Shown here: piece by piece, positions 1 to 12,700 of the stretch
Numbering within the stretch: the stretch's first letter is position 1
Layout of the letters: every line of letters begins with the position of its first letter
Assembly (NCBI RefSeq): GCF_029873635.1
Contig: NC_080420.1
Coordinates: forward strand, 33,626,231-33,690,230
Origin: Malania oleifera
Taxonomy: Eukaryota > Streptophyta > Magnoliopsida > Santalales > Ximeniaceae
Direction of reading: 5' to 3'
Length of the DNA stretch: 64,000 nt
Notes under the pieces: model-generated
Seen by the model: the letters and a program-made list of their open reading frames with translations, nothing else
Database searches by the model: none
What the model was told of the DNA's origin: nothing
Made by a program: the position numbers and the translations under genes

Positions 1-991
1 CTTAGCTTGGTCCTATATTTTTCTTTCTAGGCCTAGAATTTTCTAATCTTTTAGACCCTTGCAAATTGCTTGTAATTTTATGAATTCTTTGGTCATATTG
101 TTTGCTTTACACTCAAGTTCAGAAATGTGAAGATCCTTTCATTATCACTAGAAATTTGGGATCTTAAGACTTTCAGCTCTTTTTGTAAATTTTCATTCTT
201 GTTTTCTAATCTCATGATTTTCAAATCATTTTCCTTTTCAACAAGAATTTTTTATTCCAATTCTTTCAGTGATGCCTCATTCTTGTTTTTAAAAGTATTA
301 TATTGTTTGTTTGTTTTAATAAGAGACTAATGAGTTCTAATATATTCTATTTGTAATTCCTTATAAGAAGGCGTGCATTCACTACTAGCACTATCACATG
401 ATTCACTATCAGAAATATCACAAGATTTAGCACATGAATCATTGCAGGAATTATTTGTATATGAAGTAGAAGGAGAGGAATGTATCTCTTCATCAATTAA
501 AGCAATTAGGCAATGATTTTCTCCTTCTTTAACGTTTGAGCTCGACGTATCCAGAGTAGTGGACTCCTTTTCCGTGGTTTCTCCATATCTCTTATTGAGT
601 TCCTCCTAAATATCTTTAGCATTTTGACAAGCTATGATTTCTTAAAAACATCAGAATCTAAAGCTCAATAGAGCTAGTTCATAGCACTAGAATTAATTTG
701 TAATAAATTATAATCATTCTCATTTATTTCACATTCTACCTTGGTAAACTCCACATTTTGAATAACTTTCATTGGGATATAGTTCCCTTGATTGATTAAT
801 TTCCAAGCCCTCCAATCAATAGTTTGAATAAAAGTAGTCATTTTTTGTTTCCAAACATTGTAATATTTACCACAAAACATTGGAGGCCTTGAACAAGATC
901 GACCCTCACTAAACATAGATACACCATTTTAACCATTGCAATCTTTATGCAAATGCAGTTAAACTTATTGCAACCGAGCTCTAATACCAAT
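1..991 (-). mobile_element. Copia-type LTR retrotransposon, decayed gag region
   Basis: On the minus strand the translation resembles the UBN2/DUF4219-type gag of plant Ty1/Copia elements. Residues after position 916 include a FCGKYYNVWKQKM stretch (the usual 'F-G-x-NY-x-WK-x-RM' gag start) and an IDWRAWKLI stretch. Further left are a 'LIALIDEEIHSS' stretch and a coiled, lysine/glutamate-rich tail. The frame is broken by stops and frameshifts and the middle of gag appears deleted, so this is a dead copy. It lies directly downstream of a primer-binding site (974-989) and an LTR (992-2872). The rest of the element, with pol and the second LTR, would be left of the window. Confidence 0.7.
974..989 (-). 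other. Primer-binding site of the left Copia-type element
   Basis: The minus strand reads TGGTATTAGAGCTCGG. This matches the TGGTATCAGAGC primer-binding site complementary to plant initiator tRNA-Met, with one substitution in its core. It sits two bases inside the LTR end at 992, as expected. Confidence 0.75.
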
Positions 992-2872
992 TGAGGGGTA
1001 TGGTGTGATCCCAAGAGGGGGTTGAATTGGAATTTTAAAAACATTCGCAGAATAATTAATCTGATTCATAAGCGATATCCCAATCAAAATTATAAGCGTG
1101 AATGTAAGGCAATCACAATAATAAATAATTAAATATACACTTGCGGAAATTTAAATGAGATAAGGGAGAGAGAATATGACACAGAGATTTTTTAACTTGG
1201 TTCAGCGAATCCCGCCTACGTCCTCGCCTTGGGCAAACCCCCAAGGATTCCACTAACCTTCTCCCTTAACTAGGCGGAGCAAGACCGTTACACACTTATT
1301 TAGTAGGATGGAGTCCTCCTCTCTAAGCGATACCCCACACTTAGTACTCCTTCAATAGGGTAGAGTCCCCCTTTCTGAGGGATGTGCCCTTACTCAGTAC
1401 AGATCACACCATATACCACTCCTTCTAGGCGGAGCCACCTCTCCAAGTGATGTACCCTCATTTGGCCACAGTTCACAACCTAAACCGCGAAGGGTTTGTT
1501 TTCAAAAATAATTTTCCGTACAATAAACAATGCTTCTAACAAGCTGATTTGTACAAGTTTGAAAACTACTATGCACTCTCAAATGATTTATAAAGTGAAG
1601 CTCAATAGAGTTGAGATTTTTCTCTCAAAATATTTTTCAAGTAAATATGAGAGTGGGGAAAATGATGTTTCTCAAGATTGACCTTTATAAAAAAAAATGT
1701 GAGTAACCTTTCAAGCAAGAATATATGAGTGAATATATTGCTCAAGGCTCTAAAAGAAAAACCCAAAGGATTTTCTCCCAAAAATATATTCAAAGATAAG
1801 AATAGGACAAACTAGGGTTTTCTTTCTAAATGATTGATCTTTCAAATATGAAAGACAAGAAGGCACTCAAGCAATATAGATATGAGATTAAGTATATGCT
1901 CAAGCCTTTTTGAATACCTTAAAAGATTTTCTCCAAAATATTTCTCAAGAAGAAAGTAGGAGAAATGTGATTTTGATTCTTAGAAAGAAGTATAAAGGAC
2001 AAGCAATAAACAAAGAAAAATCAAGTATACTCTAATATATTTTTCTAACATTTTAAAAAAGGTTTGGCCAAGTATTTATAGGCATTTTGGAAATATGGCC
2101 ATTATATGACCGTTGGGCAATTAAATAATAATTTAATTTGAATTTTTATGACTTTTTGAAACTCAATTTGTGCTGAACCCAAGAGATCCAGTCAACTGGG
2201 CCATAGGCCGGTCGACCGACCAAAGGAAATTTCCATTTTTGCGAGCTTTGGTCTGTCAAGCATCAAGATCTAGTTTGCCGAATCAAAAGGTTGGCTAACT
2301 AGGCCAATTAAGCCTTTAAGAGGTCGGTCGATTGGACCCTATATAAAAAAAAACCCGTGTGGTCAGTTTGATCAACTGAGCTTGAACAACCAGTCGACTG
2401 AACTTTTGTAAAAACCTAATTTTTTTCCTGATGAACACTCTGATCAACTAACCCTTAGAGGCCGGTCGACTAGCCTTAACAAAAATAAGTTTTTGGCATT
2501 GTCTTTGATTTCAAAATATTTCAAACCTTTTGTAAAAGTTTATATTAAGTATAAAAAGGTTTTTATTAACTTTAGAATTCCTAAGGACAATCTATGGTCA
2601 TAGAAAAGCTTCAATTTAAATCATGTAAGCATGCAAGCACAATTAAACCTAATTACTATTACAACTCAAAATTGTAAAGTCTTCATGCTTCTACTCTTAA
2701 CAAATCTATGGAATACGCCTTGGAGTATGATCATGTAGGAGCTCTTCAAGGCTTCCATATTGCATCATCGTTTGTGCTTTTCAAAAGGATAACCTATACA
2801 CACACTTGGCACACAAATGAGATGTTGTGGTTTGTCATAATCAAAACAAGGATCTGACTCAAAAATTCAACA
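992..2872 (-). mobile_element. 5' LTR of the left Copia-type element (LTR family A, copy 1)
   Basis: The segment starts TG and ends CA. It carries the family hallmarks: an 'aagaggg...gaattgg' motif beginning 21 bases in, and a conserved block near 1190-1260 with 'cctacgtcctcgcctt' that is shared with three other LTRs here (3909-6231, 41523-43565, and the reverse-oriented copy ending 46256). It interrupts the reverse transcriptase of a gypsy element just after position 2873. The second LTR is outside the window, so the target duplication cannot be checked. Confidence 0.7.
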
Positions 2873-3908
2873 CTTTCTATAGATGCTTGTTATGTTTCTT
2901 TAGAATGGAAATATAGAAAATTGTGCCATCCAAGTATGCCACTACAAACTTGTCGAGACACTTACAAAATATTTGGTTCATCAAGTACAAGTTGTATTTG
3001 ATATATTCCATCTACTATCCTTACCTAATAGTAGCTTAACTTCAAGTGAAGTTTGCTGAAGTACTTTGTATGAATTAGTTCATAAAAAAATCAACAATCA
3101 AGAGAATAAGGTACTTGTTGCAAACAATCATCTTGTTGAGCATGCGATAGTCCACACCCATTCACATGCTCCCATCATGTTTCCTCTAAAACAACACCAC
3201 TTATATATATGATAAAAAAAATCAACAATCAAGAGAATAAGGTACTTGTTGCAAACAATCATCTTGTTAAGCATGCGATAGTCCACACCCATTCGCATGC
3301 TCCCATCATGTTTCCTCTAAAACAACACCACTTATATATATATATATATATATATATCCCGCTTCCAATAGTTCATTAAGTTGTCTCCTCAACTGTACTA
3401 AATTTAAAGGCGCCATCCAGTATTGCCCCTTAGTAGGCGACTTCACTCCTAGTAACAACTTGATCTCATACTCCACATCCCCTCATGGAGGCAAGTTGTA
3501 AAGTAGCTTCTCTAACATCACAACTTTGTACTTATCCAATACATCTCGGATTTTTCATCTACCATTAGCGTGGCAAGATATATTTGTCTTCCCCTCAATC
3601 TTTTATTAAGCTACATGGCAAAAAAGAACTTCTCATCCTCTTCTTTTTTCGTAGCGGCTTGCACTCTACAAGGGTCGGATCAAACAAAGGAAACCAACAA
3701 ATGGCATTGGTACCGCCTTAGTCTCCTTTAGGAATTCTGTTCCAAAAATCACTTGAAAATCATCTAATGGCATATCTATGAAATTTGCATGTCTCACCCA
3801 CTATCAAAGTTTCACTATGACTTGCTTGGCTACTCATAGAGTACGCCGAGCTGCGAAATTAACCGCTTTCATGCATCCTAAACGCTTCTCCAAGGATAAG
3901 CTGAGTCC
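2873..3908 (-). mobile_element. Ty3/gypsy pol fragment (protease end and reverse transcriptase)
   Basis: Minus-strand translation, right to left, shows a protease/RT linker (DMPLDDFQVIFGTEFL, like the gypsy 'DDFDVVLGMDFL' motif). Next come a 'MAPLNLVQLRRQLNELLEAG' type stretch, then RT block 'MRMCVDYRMLNK' (gypsy consensus RFCVDYRALNK), then 'FVVAYLDGTIFY'. The last is the catalytic F-V-V-Y-L-D-D-I motif with the second aspartate replaced by glycine. Stops and a 131-bp duplication break the frame, so it is inactive. It continues at 6237 beyond a solo LTR and is cut at 2873 by the Copia-type LTR. Confidence 0.8.
3091..3345. repeat. 131-bp direct tandem duplication inside gypsy RT
   Basis: Two near-identical copies with period 131 (units starting 3091 and 3222) duplicate the gypsy RT stretch around the VDYRMLNK motif. 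A (TA)n run follows the second copy near 3332-3356. Only a few substitutions separate the copies, so the duplication is younger than most of the decay. Confidence 0.85.
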
Positions 3909-6231
3909 TGAAATTAGGAATAACTTCCCAAGAGGGGGGTGAATTGGATTCTAAAAAAAATTCTTTTAATTCCTTTTGGGTTACCTTAAACTTCTTTTAT
4001 TTCTTTTAACCAATTCTTGACTTGTTTGTTTAATTCTTTAATCAATCAAGAACACAATTAAACAACCAATCAATTAAACACAATCAAACATTCAATCAAC
4101 AACCAAACTTTGAAAGTAGAAACAATCAAACAATTGATCACAATTTCCAAACCAATACACCCAATTTGTTTGCCAAATATAGATTCACTTCAGCACAATA
4201 AGATTGATGTAAGATTCAAGATTTAGCACTTTTGGAATATAAACACTATCCAATCAATCTCAAGCTCTATACCATTCAATCACAATATATCTTTTTTTGT
4301 TAGCCCTAGATATAAATTTGTAAGCCCTGTAGTTGAATTATAATTTAAACTTTGTTGATATAGATTTGCTTCTTCAATATGTTTTTCAACAACACATTCA
4401 CACTCTTCTCAATATTCAGAACTCAACTAAACTCTTAGTTAATTTATCCTTGGGCTATTAACCAAGTAACGTACTCCCGTATGGTTTCCGCAAGATATGG
4501 TATAACCAACGTACCTCCTTTCGGTTTTCGCAACCCAAATCAAAATTAAACTTTAAGTTTATTTGATTTCCAAATATGCGTAGTTTATATGATTTTCAAA
4601 TTTAAATCATCCACACAATTTAAATATGTACTGAAAATAAAGAATACAGAAAGAGAGAGTGAGATGGGGATTTTTACGAGGTTCGGCTTCAACACAGCCT
4701 ACGTCCTCGCCTTTGGCAAAACCACCAAAGGATTCGCTAAACTTGTTCCGTTGATGAGTGGAATAAATCTTTACAACACTCCTTGGTTAAGGTTAGAGCC
4801 CGCCTTCTCCAAACGATATCCCCTCGTCCGATCACTCCTTACATAGGCTAGAGCCCGCCCCTCTAAGCAATATCCCCTTGCTTATCCAATGATCCAAACA
4901 ACCCTTGGAAACGTCAATCTACATGAAACAAATCAAATATTTGTGTACAAAGAATTTGCTCTTAAAAGAGCTTATTTGTACAACAATTAAGAACTATATA
5001 CTTCAAAGTAAATAATAATGTGAATATTCAAATTGAAGCTCAAGGAAGTATATCACCAATTTAATTCTTTCAATGAATGAAAGATTTTAGAATTGTAAAA
5101 CAAACTTGGTGAGTAAAATCAACAAGAACTCAGTAAGCTTCATGCAAGTTGCAAGAGAGAGCCTTGAGAATTTGAGAACAATTTGAGAGAGATTTTGAAT
5201 TTTTACTGAATTTGAATTCTTGGTTGTATGATTCAATAATCTTTGAGGCTTATTTATAGACTTGAAAAGGTGAGTAAATTGGTCCCCAAGTGTGTTGAAA
5301 TATCCCCCAAGTTTCCATAAATTTCGAGCCACAAACAACCCCATTTAAAAATTTGACCGTTATGAGAAAAATCAAAACAGCCGCGTGGCAGTCGCCTGCC
5401 CATTCCACCAGTCGCCTGCTATGAAATTATTTAAAGGAACAGTAGGGGCAATAGCTTGGCAGTCGCCTGCCAGAACTAAGGCAGTCGCCTGTCATGTTCA
5501 CGCAGGCGCCTGTCCTGTTTAGGCAGTCGCCTGGCATGCACACATGCTGCTGTCAGCTTCGAGTACCCTCATGTTTTTAAGTTATAACTTTTTATGTATA
5601 ACTCCAAATTTAATGATCTTGGTATCAAATGAAATCTAAGAGAAAATCCTACAATTTCATGTTGAACACTTTTTAAAATAAAGAGGTTTTGATAGATAAA
5701 AATACATCTTACTGCACATGTAGAAAAATTAACTGCATTTTGAAAATCCTCTTTTTGATGCTTTTCATTCCAAAAATGATTCTAACCTTTTTAAAATAAT
5801 TTTTGACCTTATAAAAATGTTTTCCAAGTATGTTTAAAGGTATCTAGGTCCAATAAATTAACCTAAGAGTTTCATGTATCCATATTGAAATTATTTGAAG
5901 TACTTACATGAAATTTCCTATAAACTCCTTCAAATTTCCAATTCTTGAATTCCTTGAGGTCTTTATGCTTGTTTCATCTTTCTTTGAGCTTTCATGAAGT
6001 TCTCATTAATCCTCATGCTCTCATGATCTTCAAGCTTTATCTTTAAATTCATTTTTGAATTCATGTTTCAAGCTTGATATAAATCATCATTCTTTGAAAT
6101 ATAAGCTTTCCTGAATTCTTTAACCTTGCATTCATCATTGAGTCCTGAAAATACATCACTTAAACAAAGTATGTTAAGTTCTACATGTTTGTTAGTATCA
6201 AAACAAGATGTTAAGCCTTGTAAGGCCAACA
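3909..6231 (-). mobile_element. Solo LTR (LTR family A, copy 2) with target duplication agtcc
   Basis: The segment starts TG, ends CA, and is flanked by the perfect 5-bp duplication agtcc (3904-3908 and 6232-6236). It carries the same family hallmarks as the LTR at 992, with the same 21-base distance from its TG to the aagaggg motif and the 'cctacgtcctcgcctt' block near 4699. If the LTR and one agtcc are ignored, the gypsy protease frame on either side joins in phase, which proves an insertion. Orientation follows LTR copy 1. Confidence 0.9.
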
Positions 6232-6236
6232 AGTCC

Positions 6237-7480
6237 CTTTGCTTCTCTTTGTGAAACAAAGTTACAAGTAACTCCAGTATCAAACATAGCACTAATGTTA
6301 TTCCTATTGATCTATGAGTCAACAAACATTAACCCCTCAACTTGTGTAACTTTTGATTCTTTCATTTGCCTCTACAAAACGTTCACTAACCGCATTAAAC
6401 CCGTTTCCTCCTCCTCATCATCATCTTGTAGTGCCCACTGCAATGGAATCTTTTAAAGCATTAAGAAATGACTTGTTAGATCACTTAGTAACTCTATGAG
6501 GGTCTTGATATAAGAAACATGTCATCTTACCCTTACATTTGGGTGTGTTAAATGATTGAGACAACAAAACTTCCTTTGAAATTGATGTTTTGCTATTAAC
6601 TGCCCTACTTTTGGGTTTGCCCTTCTTGAAAGACTTTACACTATTTCCACCCACACCACTCTCTTCGGATGTTAGGGAACTCTCTCCAACATAATTAGTT
6701 AAGCATTCCATGACAACTTGTGCAATAGACAAGTCTTGAACTCTTTATTGATGAAGTTCTACCCTTGCCCAAGGTTTCAATCCCTTAAGAAAGTAGAACA
6801 AAAACTTGTCTTTCTGCAACATGTCTTGAATATCCAAGAGCAAAGCAGAAAATTGTTTCACATACTCTTTAATTGACCCATTGTTCTTCAGTTCTCCCAA
6901 TTTACATCAAGAATTATACTCAACATTCTCTAGAAAGCATTGGACTTTGATCTTTTTCTTCAATTCTGCCTAACAGTCAATGACACATCATCCATTCTCA
7001 ATTTCATTATACTTGTACGTCACCACAGTTTAGCATCACCAACCAAGTATATTGTTGTAGTAGTTACTTTCACCTGTTCTGAGTTAGTCCTTATTGCTCA
7101 AAAGTATTGCTCCATGTCAAATAAGAATTTCTCTAACTCCTTGGCATCATAGACACCCCTAAACATTCTAGGCTCTGGCACCCTAGTTCCTCCATACTTT
7201 AGCATTGGAGTTTCTCATAACAAGAATCATCAAGTTCACCTTTATAGTTATATCCACCATCTAAGCTTATAAATTTCTACCATATGGTGGAGCTCCCCTT
7301 ACATTTTCTTGATGGAACTTTGTTGATCTTTTTTGTGATCCCTCCAGATCATCAACATGTTCAGCAAATCTGACCATCTTTATTGCCACATTGTTAGTTG
7401 TCTCAACCAGCGCCTTTAGCGTAATCCCAAAACGAAGGCAACTAAATTCACGTAGTAAGTAACCAAGCTCTAATACCAAT
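6237..7480 (-). mobile_element. Ty3/gypsy gag and protease region
   Basis: The minus strand, right to left, holds a decayed retrotransposon gag domain ('NNGSIKEYVKQFSALL' and 'FYFLKGLKPWARVEL', like gypsy gag 'YVREFSALML...FFLDGLQPWAKQEL'). A basic linker follows, then the aspartic protease 'ISAMFDTGVTCNFVS', matching the gypsy 'V-A-x-x-DTGATHNFVS' active site. Several stops interrupt it. It is the 5' half of the element whose RT lies at 2873-3908. A primer-binding site and LTR follow on the right. Confidence 0.75.
7463..7478 (-). other. Primer-binding site of the gypsy element
   Basis: The minus strand reads TGGTATTAGAGCTTGG, matching the initiator tRNA-Met type primer-binding site. It sits two bases inside the LTR start at 7481. 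Confidence 0.75.
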
Positions 7481-8450
7481 TGCCACGAACCAATTACTTC
7501 ACACCTTGTGAAGGGTCGTGTGATACTAATTAAAGCATTCATGTTTAACTAGTCAACCAAAGATTACCACAGAAACACATCTATAGTAGTTGAATGTAAA
7601 GTACGCAGAAGCAGTAAGCAATTCATGAAAACAAATGGCAAATAAGTGGTAAACATTGAAGCAATATAATTCATCAAACAAACACCTCCGTAAGCAACAT
7701 GTACCTATTGAGGGAGGCAAGTAGGCTAAACACATTTATAATATTGGCTAGTGAATTTTACAAGACTGATGAATACTCACCCTTCCCTAAAGCATTTCAT
7801 ATACTAATTCAGTTCTAGCTTTAGGAAATTTCAAATTGTCGAAGGAGTCATACTCCCATTTTTACACTAGGATAGAAATACCCTGAAAGCAGTAAAACCT
7901 ATACTAGTATTTACATAATGGTAACCAATCCCAAGTACACAAGACAAGCAGTCATAAGCAAATAGAACAAAAATATATAACAAATGTTAATAAGAAAGTA
8001 GAGAAGCATCCAAATAGAATGATAGTTCAAAATTGTGTATTTTTATTTAATAAACAACACTATATAAATATTCAAATTTAACAAAAGGCTATTATAAAAT
8101 ATGAAAAGACTGTCCAATCCAAAACCAAAACGTAACTCGAATCTAATATTAAGATATGGGTGTGTTGTTTAATATACATAGTTAAGAATTATCAGAGAAT
8201 GTATTACACAACACTATGGAATAGGATAGGTCAAGGGGGAGAGTCCAACCCATTTATATGATTAAAGCCAGCGAGTTCTTCTCCTTCCGCCAACTACCAA
8301 TGACACATCAAGCATGCCAATTGTGCATAATATTTTTATGCCTCTCCCTTTGTTTGGCATGAACAAATCACAAATCTAACCATTATACTAACAAATCAAA
8401 TGGTTGCTTACCTTCTTTCATGAGCTTGCCCTCACAAACCGGAGCCTACA
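7481..8450 (-). mobile_element. 5' LTR of the gypsy element, outer end not resolved
   Basis: The inner end begins TGCCACGAACC directly after the primer-binding site. A TATA-like element for the minus strand (CATATAAATGG) is visible near 8251-8261. I cannot locate the outer CA end, because the second LTR and target duplication are not in the window, so the right boundary is approximate. Confidence 0.5.
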
Positions 8451-9046
8451 AAACATGAGACTGTTGAAGGCTTATGGTGGCTTTACAACATTGTACATTC
8501 TAACCTTTCTCGTCTTTCCTATATTCTTGCCTTTTTAGTGTAGAATAAGGTTTAGCTTATAAGACAAACCATAATAGACCAAGCTTTGGGCAATTTTGAA
8601 CACCAACAAACCAAAACCAATCAACTTAGCATAACCCTTTAAAAATCCAAAAACAAACCAGTGAAGGCCCGGAAAACAAATTAGTACCAAAACCCAAAAT
8701 CTGCCATTATATTTTGTGTCCATGTTGCAAATTTCACAACATACCTTGGGATCATTTTCACAAAATATTGCCAAAGTTTATGAAAATCATGTAATTTTTC
8801 CACAAGGATGGTTGTTAGTAAACTTATAATAAAAAATATAAACTTGAAATTTTATTTTATCAATAAGCAATCATATAAATGATCATGTATCAAATTTTTA
8901 TCGATCAAATGGGAAATCCCATGTGCACACAGAGGATGGCAATGAGGTCCTCTCTGAAGACGGAAGTTGATCCAAAGCCATCATCAAATGTCAACAAAGT
9001 TGGTGCGAAATTCTGCGCAAGGAGTGCTTGATACAATCACGGAATT
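8450..9046. other. No recognised gene; region downstream of the HSP90 gene
   Basis: AT-rich sequence between the gypsy LTR and the 3' end of the HSP90 gene. I see no reading frame resembling a known protein. Part of it may still belong to the gypsy LTR. Confidence 0.4.
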
Positions 9047-9052
9047 TTTATT
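9047..9052 (-). terminator. Probable polyadenylation signal AATAAA of the HSP90 gene
   Basis: A canonical AATAAA on the minus strand lies about 320 bases after the HSP90 stop codon at 9371, giving a 3' UTR of plausible length. No better-placed signal was seen. Plant poly(A) signals are loose, so this is a candidate only. Confidence 0.4.
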
Positions 9053-9370
9053 CTTACTCAAGACAGATAATCCAAAAAAAAAACACCATTTCAAGCAAAA
9101 CAGCGACTTCAAAATTTTGTAATCCTGTAACCATTAAATACAATGGGATGCTTGACAAGGATCACATGAATCACATGAATTGACCTGTAATAACACTAGA
9201 AATAAACAGCTGCAAGGGATTAAACATACATTTCACATTGCACATCCGTTAACCTTGAATTTTCATGCCTCAACCCTCTTCTCTCCCTCTCTCACGGTGA
9301 TGAGACCCCATTCCCCAACTCCATCGCAACTGATAGAATTGAAATGATGCCCACAAAAATTGTCAGTTTT

Positions 9371-9758
9371 TCATTCACTCCATGGATCATTCTCAGCCCT
9401 GACTTCTGATGGCTCAACCACCTGAGGCTCCACAACAGCTTCACCAGAGCTTGGTTCAGATTCACCCAAAGTATCTTCCCGTGCATCTGTCTCTTCTTCT
9501 GATCTGCCCCATCGACCTCCCACGGCCATTGACATCATCTCATATATCTTGTTTCCCAACTCAGCTGGGCTGTCAGGCTGTGCCATTGGAACAGAACATT
9601 ACAATATAATATCAAATATAGAAAATTTGTGCATATGGAAGAAAATGATATTCTTGGTGTGCCCTTACCGAAAATCCACTGGAGATCAATGCTGTATCAT
9701 ATAAGAGGTCGATGGCTCTCTTGGCATCAGTGCTATCAGGTGCATACCTGCATGCAGC
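9371..9758 (-). CDS. HSP90-5: HSP90.5 exons 18-19: C-terminal dimerisation end and tail
   Basis: Exon 18 (9669-9758) encodes residues 698-727 with [19 protein letters not shown]. Exon 19 (9371-9577) encodes 728-795, starting [15 protein letters not shown] and GGRWGR, then an acidic tail ending ENDPWSE and a stop. The exon 19 acceptor is placed at cacag/CCTGAC because it restores the family sequence GFSPDSPAEL; a local ATG just upstream lies in the intron. Exon 18 has an unusual acceptor whose pyrimidine tract is a (TC)n microsatellite. Confidence 0.93.
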
Positions 9759-9789
<31 letters not shown>

Positions 9790-12700
9790 CACCAAAATAG
9801 AACAATTGGTAAATGCCTAAATCAGTTTTCAAATTTCAGCTTAGTAAGAAAAATAATATTTAATCATAATTGGAATAATCTTATTTCTCCGAAAAAAAAA
9901 AAATCCATTTCCCTCCTTTCAAAAAGGAATCAATGTAGAATCCATGGTAAGTCAACCTTACAACAAAGAGCTGTATCCACCACCACCACGGACATGAGAC
10001 ATTTGGTTTACACTTAAGTTCTACCCTATTTTTTTTAATGGAATGTTCGATAGTCAGTATGCGATAAATGTTTGCCAAGAAATGAGATGCGATAAATGTT
10101 TACCAAGAAATGAGATGCCACCCTGCAAACTAGAATCAATGAAAATGATACTTCTCATTGAACTTCAAAAATATAATTGCACTCACATTCTCTTTGGTAG
10201 CCAATGCGAAGCAAAGTTGCATAATTACTTCCAAGCATTTTGCCATTTGTAAGATCATTTTCCAATTTTTTGAGAAAGAGAGAAGGGATGGTGGGGAAAC
10301 AAGCAAGCAGCAACAATCAGTTCACCAATCAGAATCAACCCTCCAAAATAAAAATAACATAGTTGCATTTTATGCCATTCCTAAGATTTTGTGGCTGCAG
10401 GCAACAGTTGCAAGTCCACGCCTAAAGAAAGGGCAGAAGCACCAGTGTAGTCTTTAAAAGTAAAAAAGAAGTCAGAATGAGTATAATTAGAAATATTATG
10501 ATGATACAGGGTACTGTACACATCATCATATTCTCATAATTCAAGCAGAGACCAAGACAGTATTTTACAATTGAAGGGCCAAGATAAAGATTTAATAGAA
10601 AGAGATATTAAAACAAAAATGTAACAATCACAGCAATATTAATAGATATTTAAGAAAAATAAATTGAAGAAAAGCATGATTCTCTGTAATTCGCATATTG
10701 ATAGGAGTTAAACCTGCTGAGCAAAAGAAACTACGAAGAAAAATTATAATAGAAAAAATAAAAAAAATGTGTTGTAGAAATATGAATACAATGGTTAAAG
10801 AAAACTCGTCTTACCACTAATTTGTCCAATGTACATATTCTACTACTTCTAAAAGAGGATTCAACTTTCTTTGGTCATCGAAGTGTCAACTTTTTCAATG
10901 AAAACAATACCTTTCACTGCTTGATAAAAATTTAAAGATAATGGAAATACCCTAACAACCTTTCAAAATTTGCTCGTCAAGTTCTGCCTTGTTTATTTTT
11001 TTAAAAGGGGATTTTGAGTGTGTGTGTGTATGTTTTGTTTTGGGGTTTGGGGGGTGGGGTGGGTGGTTGGGGAATGGGAGTTTAACTCCGCCTGTGGTAC
11101 ACTCAATGCCCCAATTGTTTCCACACACGGGCAAGCCCAAGTCTGGGCAAAGAAGTGGAGTTGCGTTAGGTAGCTGACAACTCATGTAAAACCCGACAGA
11201 ACTATATAATATGAATCCTTATTGATTATGCGTTGAGGAATCCTCTACAAGCAACATGTTGCACTTATACCACCCTACAACAACAAAACAACAAAACCAA
11301 GCCTTAGTCCCACTAAGTGGGGTCGGATATATGAATCTTTTTCCGCCAATTTATGCGATCATGGACCATTTCTTTTGATAGATTCAAGGATATTAAGTCC
11401 TTACTATCTCCTCCCAAGTTATTTTAAGTTTACCCCTACCCCTTTTACTACCCCCCACAGTAACTAAATCACTCTTCCTCACAGGTGCACTATAAGGCCT
11501 ACGTTGCAAGTGTCCATACCATCTGAATCGTCATTCCCTTATCTTATCTTCTATAGGAGTTACACCTAACTTACCACGAATATGTTCATTCCTTAATTTA
11601 TCTTTCAATGTTGTACCACTCATCCATCTAAGCATCCTCATCTTGGCAACTTTTACTTTTTGTATATTATGTTTCTTCGTCGCCCAACATTCTGATCTAT
11701 ATAGCATAACTGGTCTTATAGCTATCCTATAAAACTTCCCTTTCAATTTTAAGGGTATTCTACAATCACATAGCACACTTGAAGCACTTCTCCATTTTAC
11801 CCAACCTGCTTTAACTCTATGCATTACATCATCTTCAATTTCTCCTTCAGCTTGCATAATAGTTTCAAGGTATCGAAATCTACAAGTACTATTTATTTCT
11901 TCATCATGAAGTTTAACTTTGTCTCCAATATTCCTCCTATCATTAGTAAAATTACATTTCATATATTCTGTTTTATTTCTACTTATCCTAAAGCCTCTAG
12001 ATTCCAAAGCTTCTCTCCATAATTCTAACTCAGCCTCTACTCCGTCCCTAATTTCGTCAATTAATACAATATCATCTGCAAACAACATACACCATAGAAC
12101 CTCCTTTTGAATACTCTTAGTCAATTGGTCCATCGCTAAAGCAAAAAGATAAGGACTCAAAGCAGATACTTGATGTACACCTATGGTAATTGGAAATTCT
12201 CTAGTTTCTCCATCTATAGTCCTTACACTAGTCATGACTCCAACGTACATATCCTTAATGACATCAGTATACCAACAACATACACCTTTTTTTTCTAAAA
12301 CCCACCATAGAACTTCCCTAGGTATCCTATCATATGCTTTCTCAAGGTCAATAAATATCATATGCAAGTCCCTCTTCTTTTCCCTAAACTTTTCCATTAA
12401 TCTTCTTTAAAAATAAATAACTTTTGTGGTAGATCTCCCAGGCATAAAACCAAATTGATTTTCTGAGATCTTCATTTCTAACCTTAATCATTGTTCAACT
12501 ACTCTTTCCCATAGTTTCATCGTATGACTCATAAGTTTAATTCCACGATAGTTATTATAATTTTGAATATCTCCTTTATTTTTGCATAAGGTATTAAAAT
12601 GTTTTTCCTCCATTCATCTGGCATTTTCTTAATTTTTACAATTATATTAAATAAACTAGTTAACCATATAATTCCATTATCACCCAAGCATTTCCAAACT

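Noticed and set aside
9409-9609. 66-codon plus-strand frame opposite the HSP90.5 tail
   Set aside because: Antisense to exon 19, whose reading as the HSP90 C-terminus is unambiguous.
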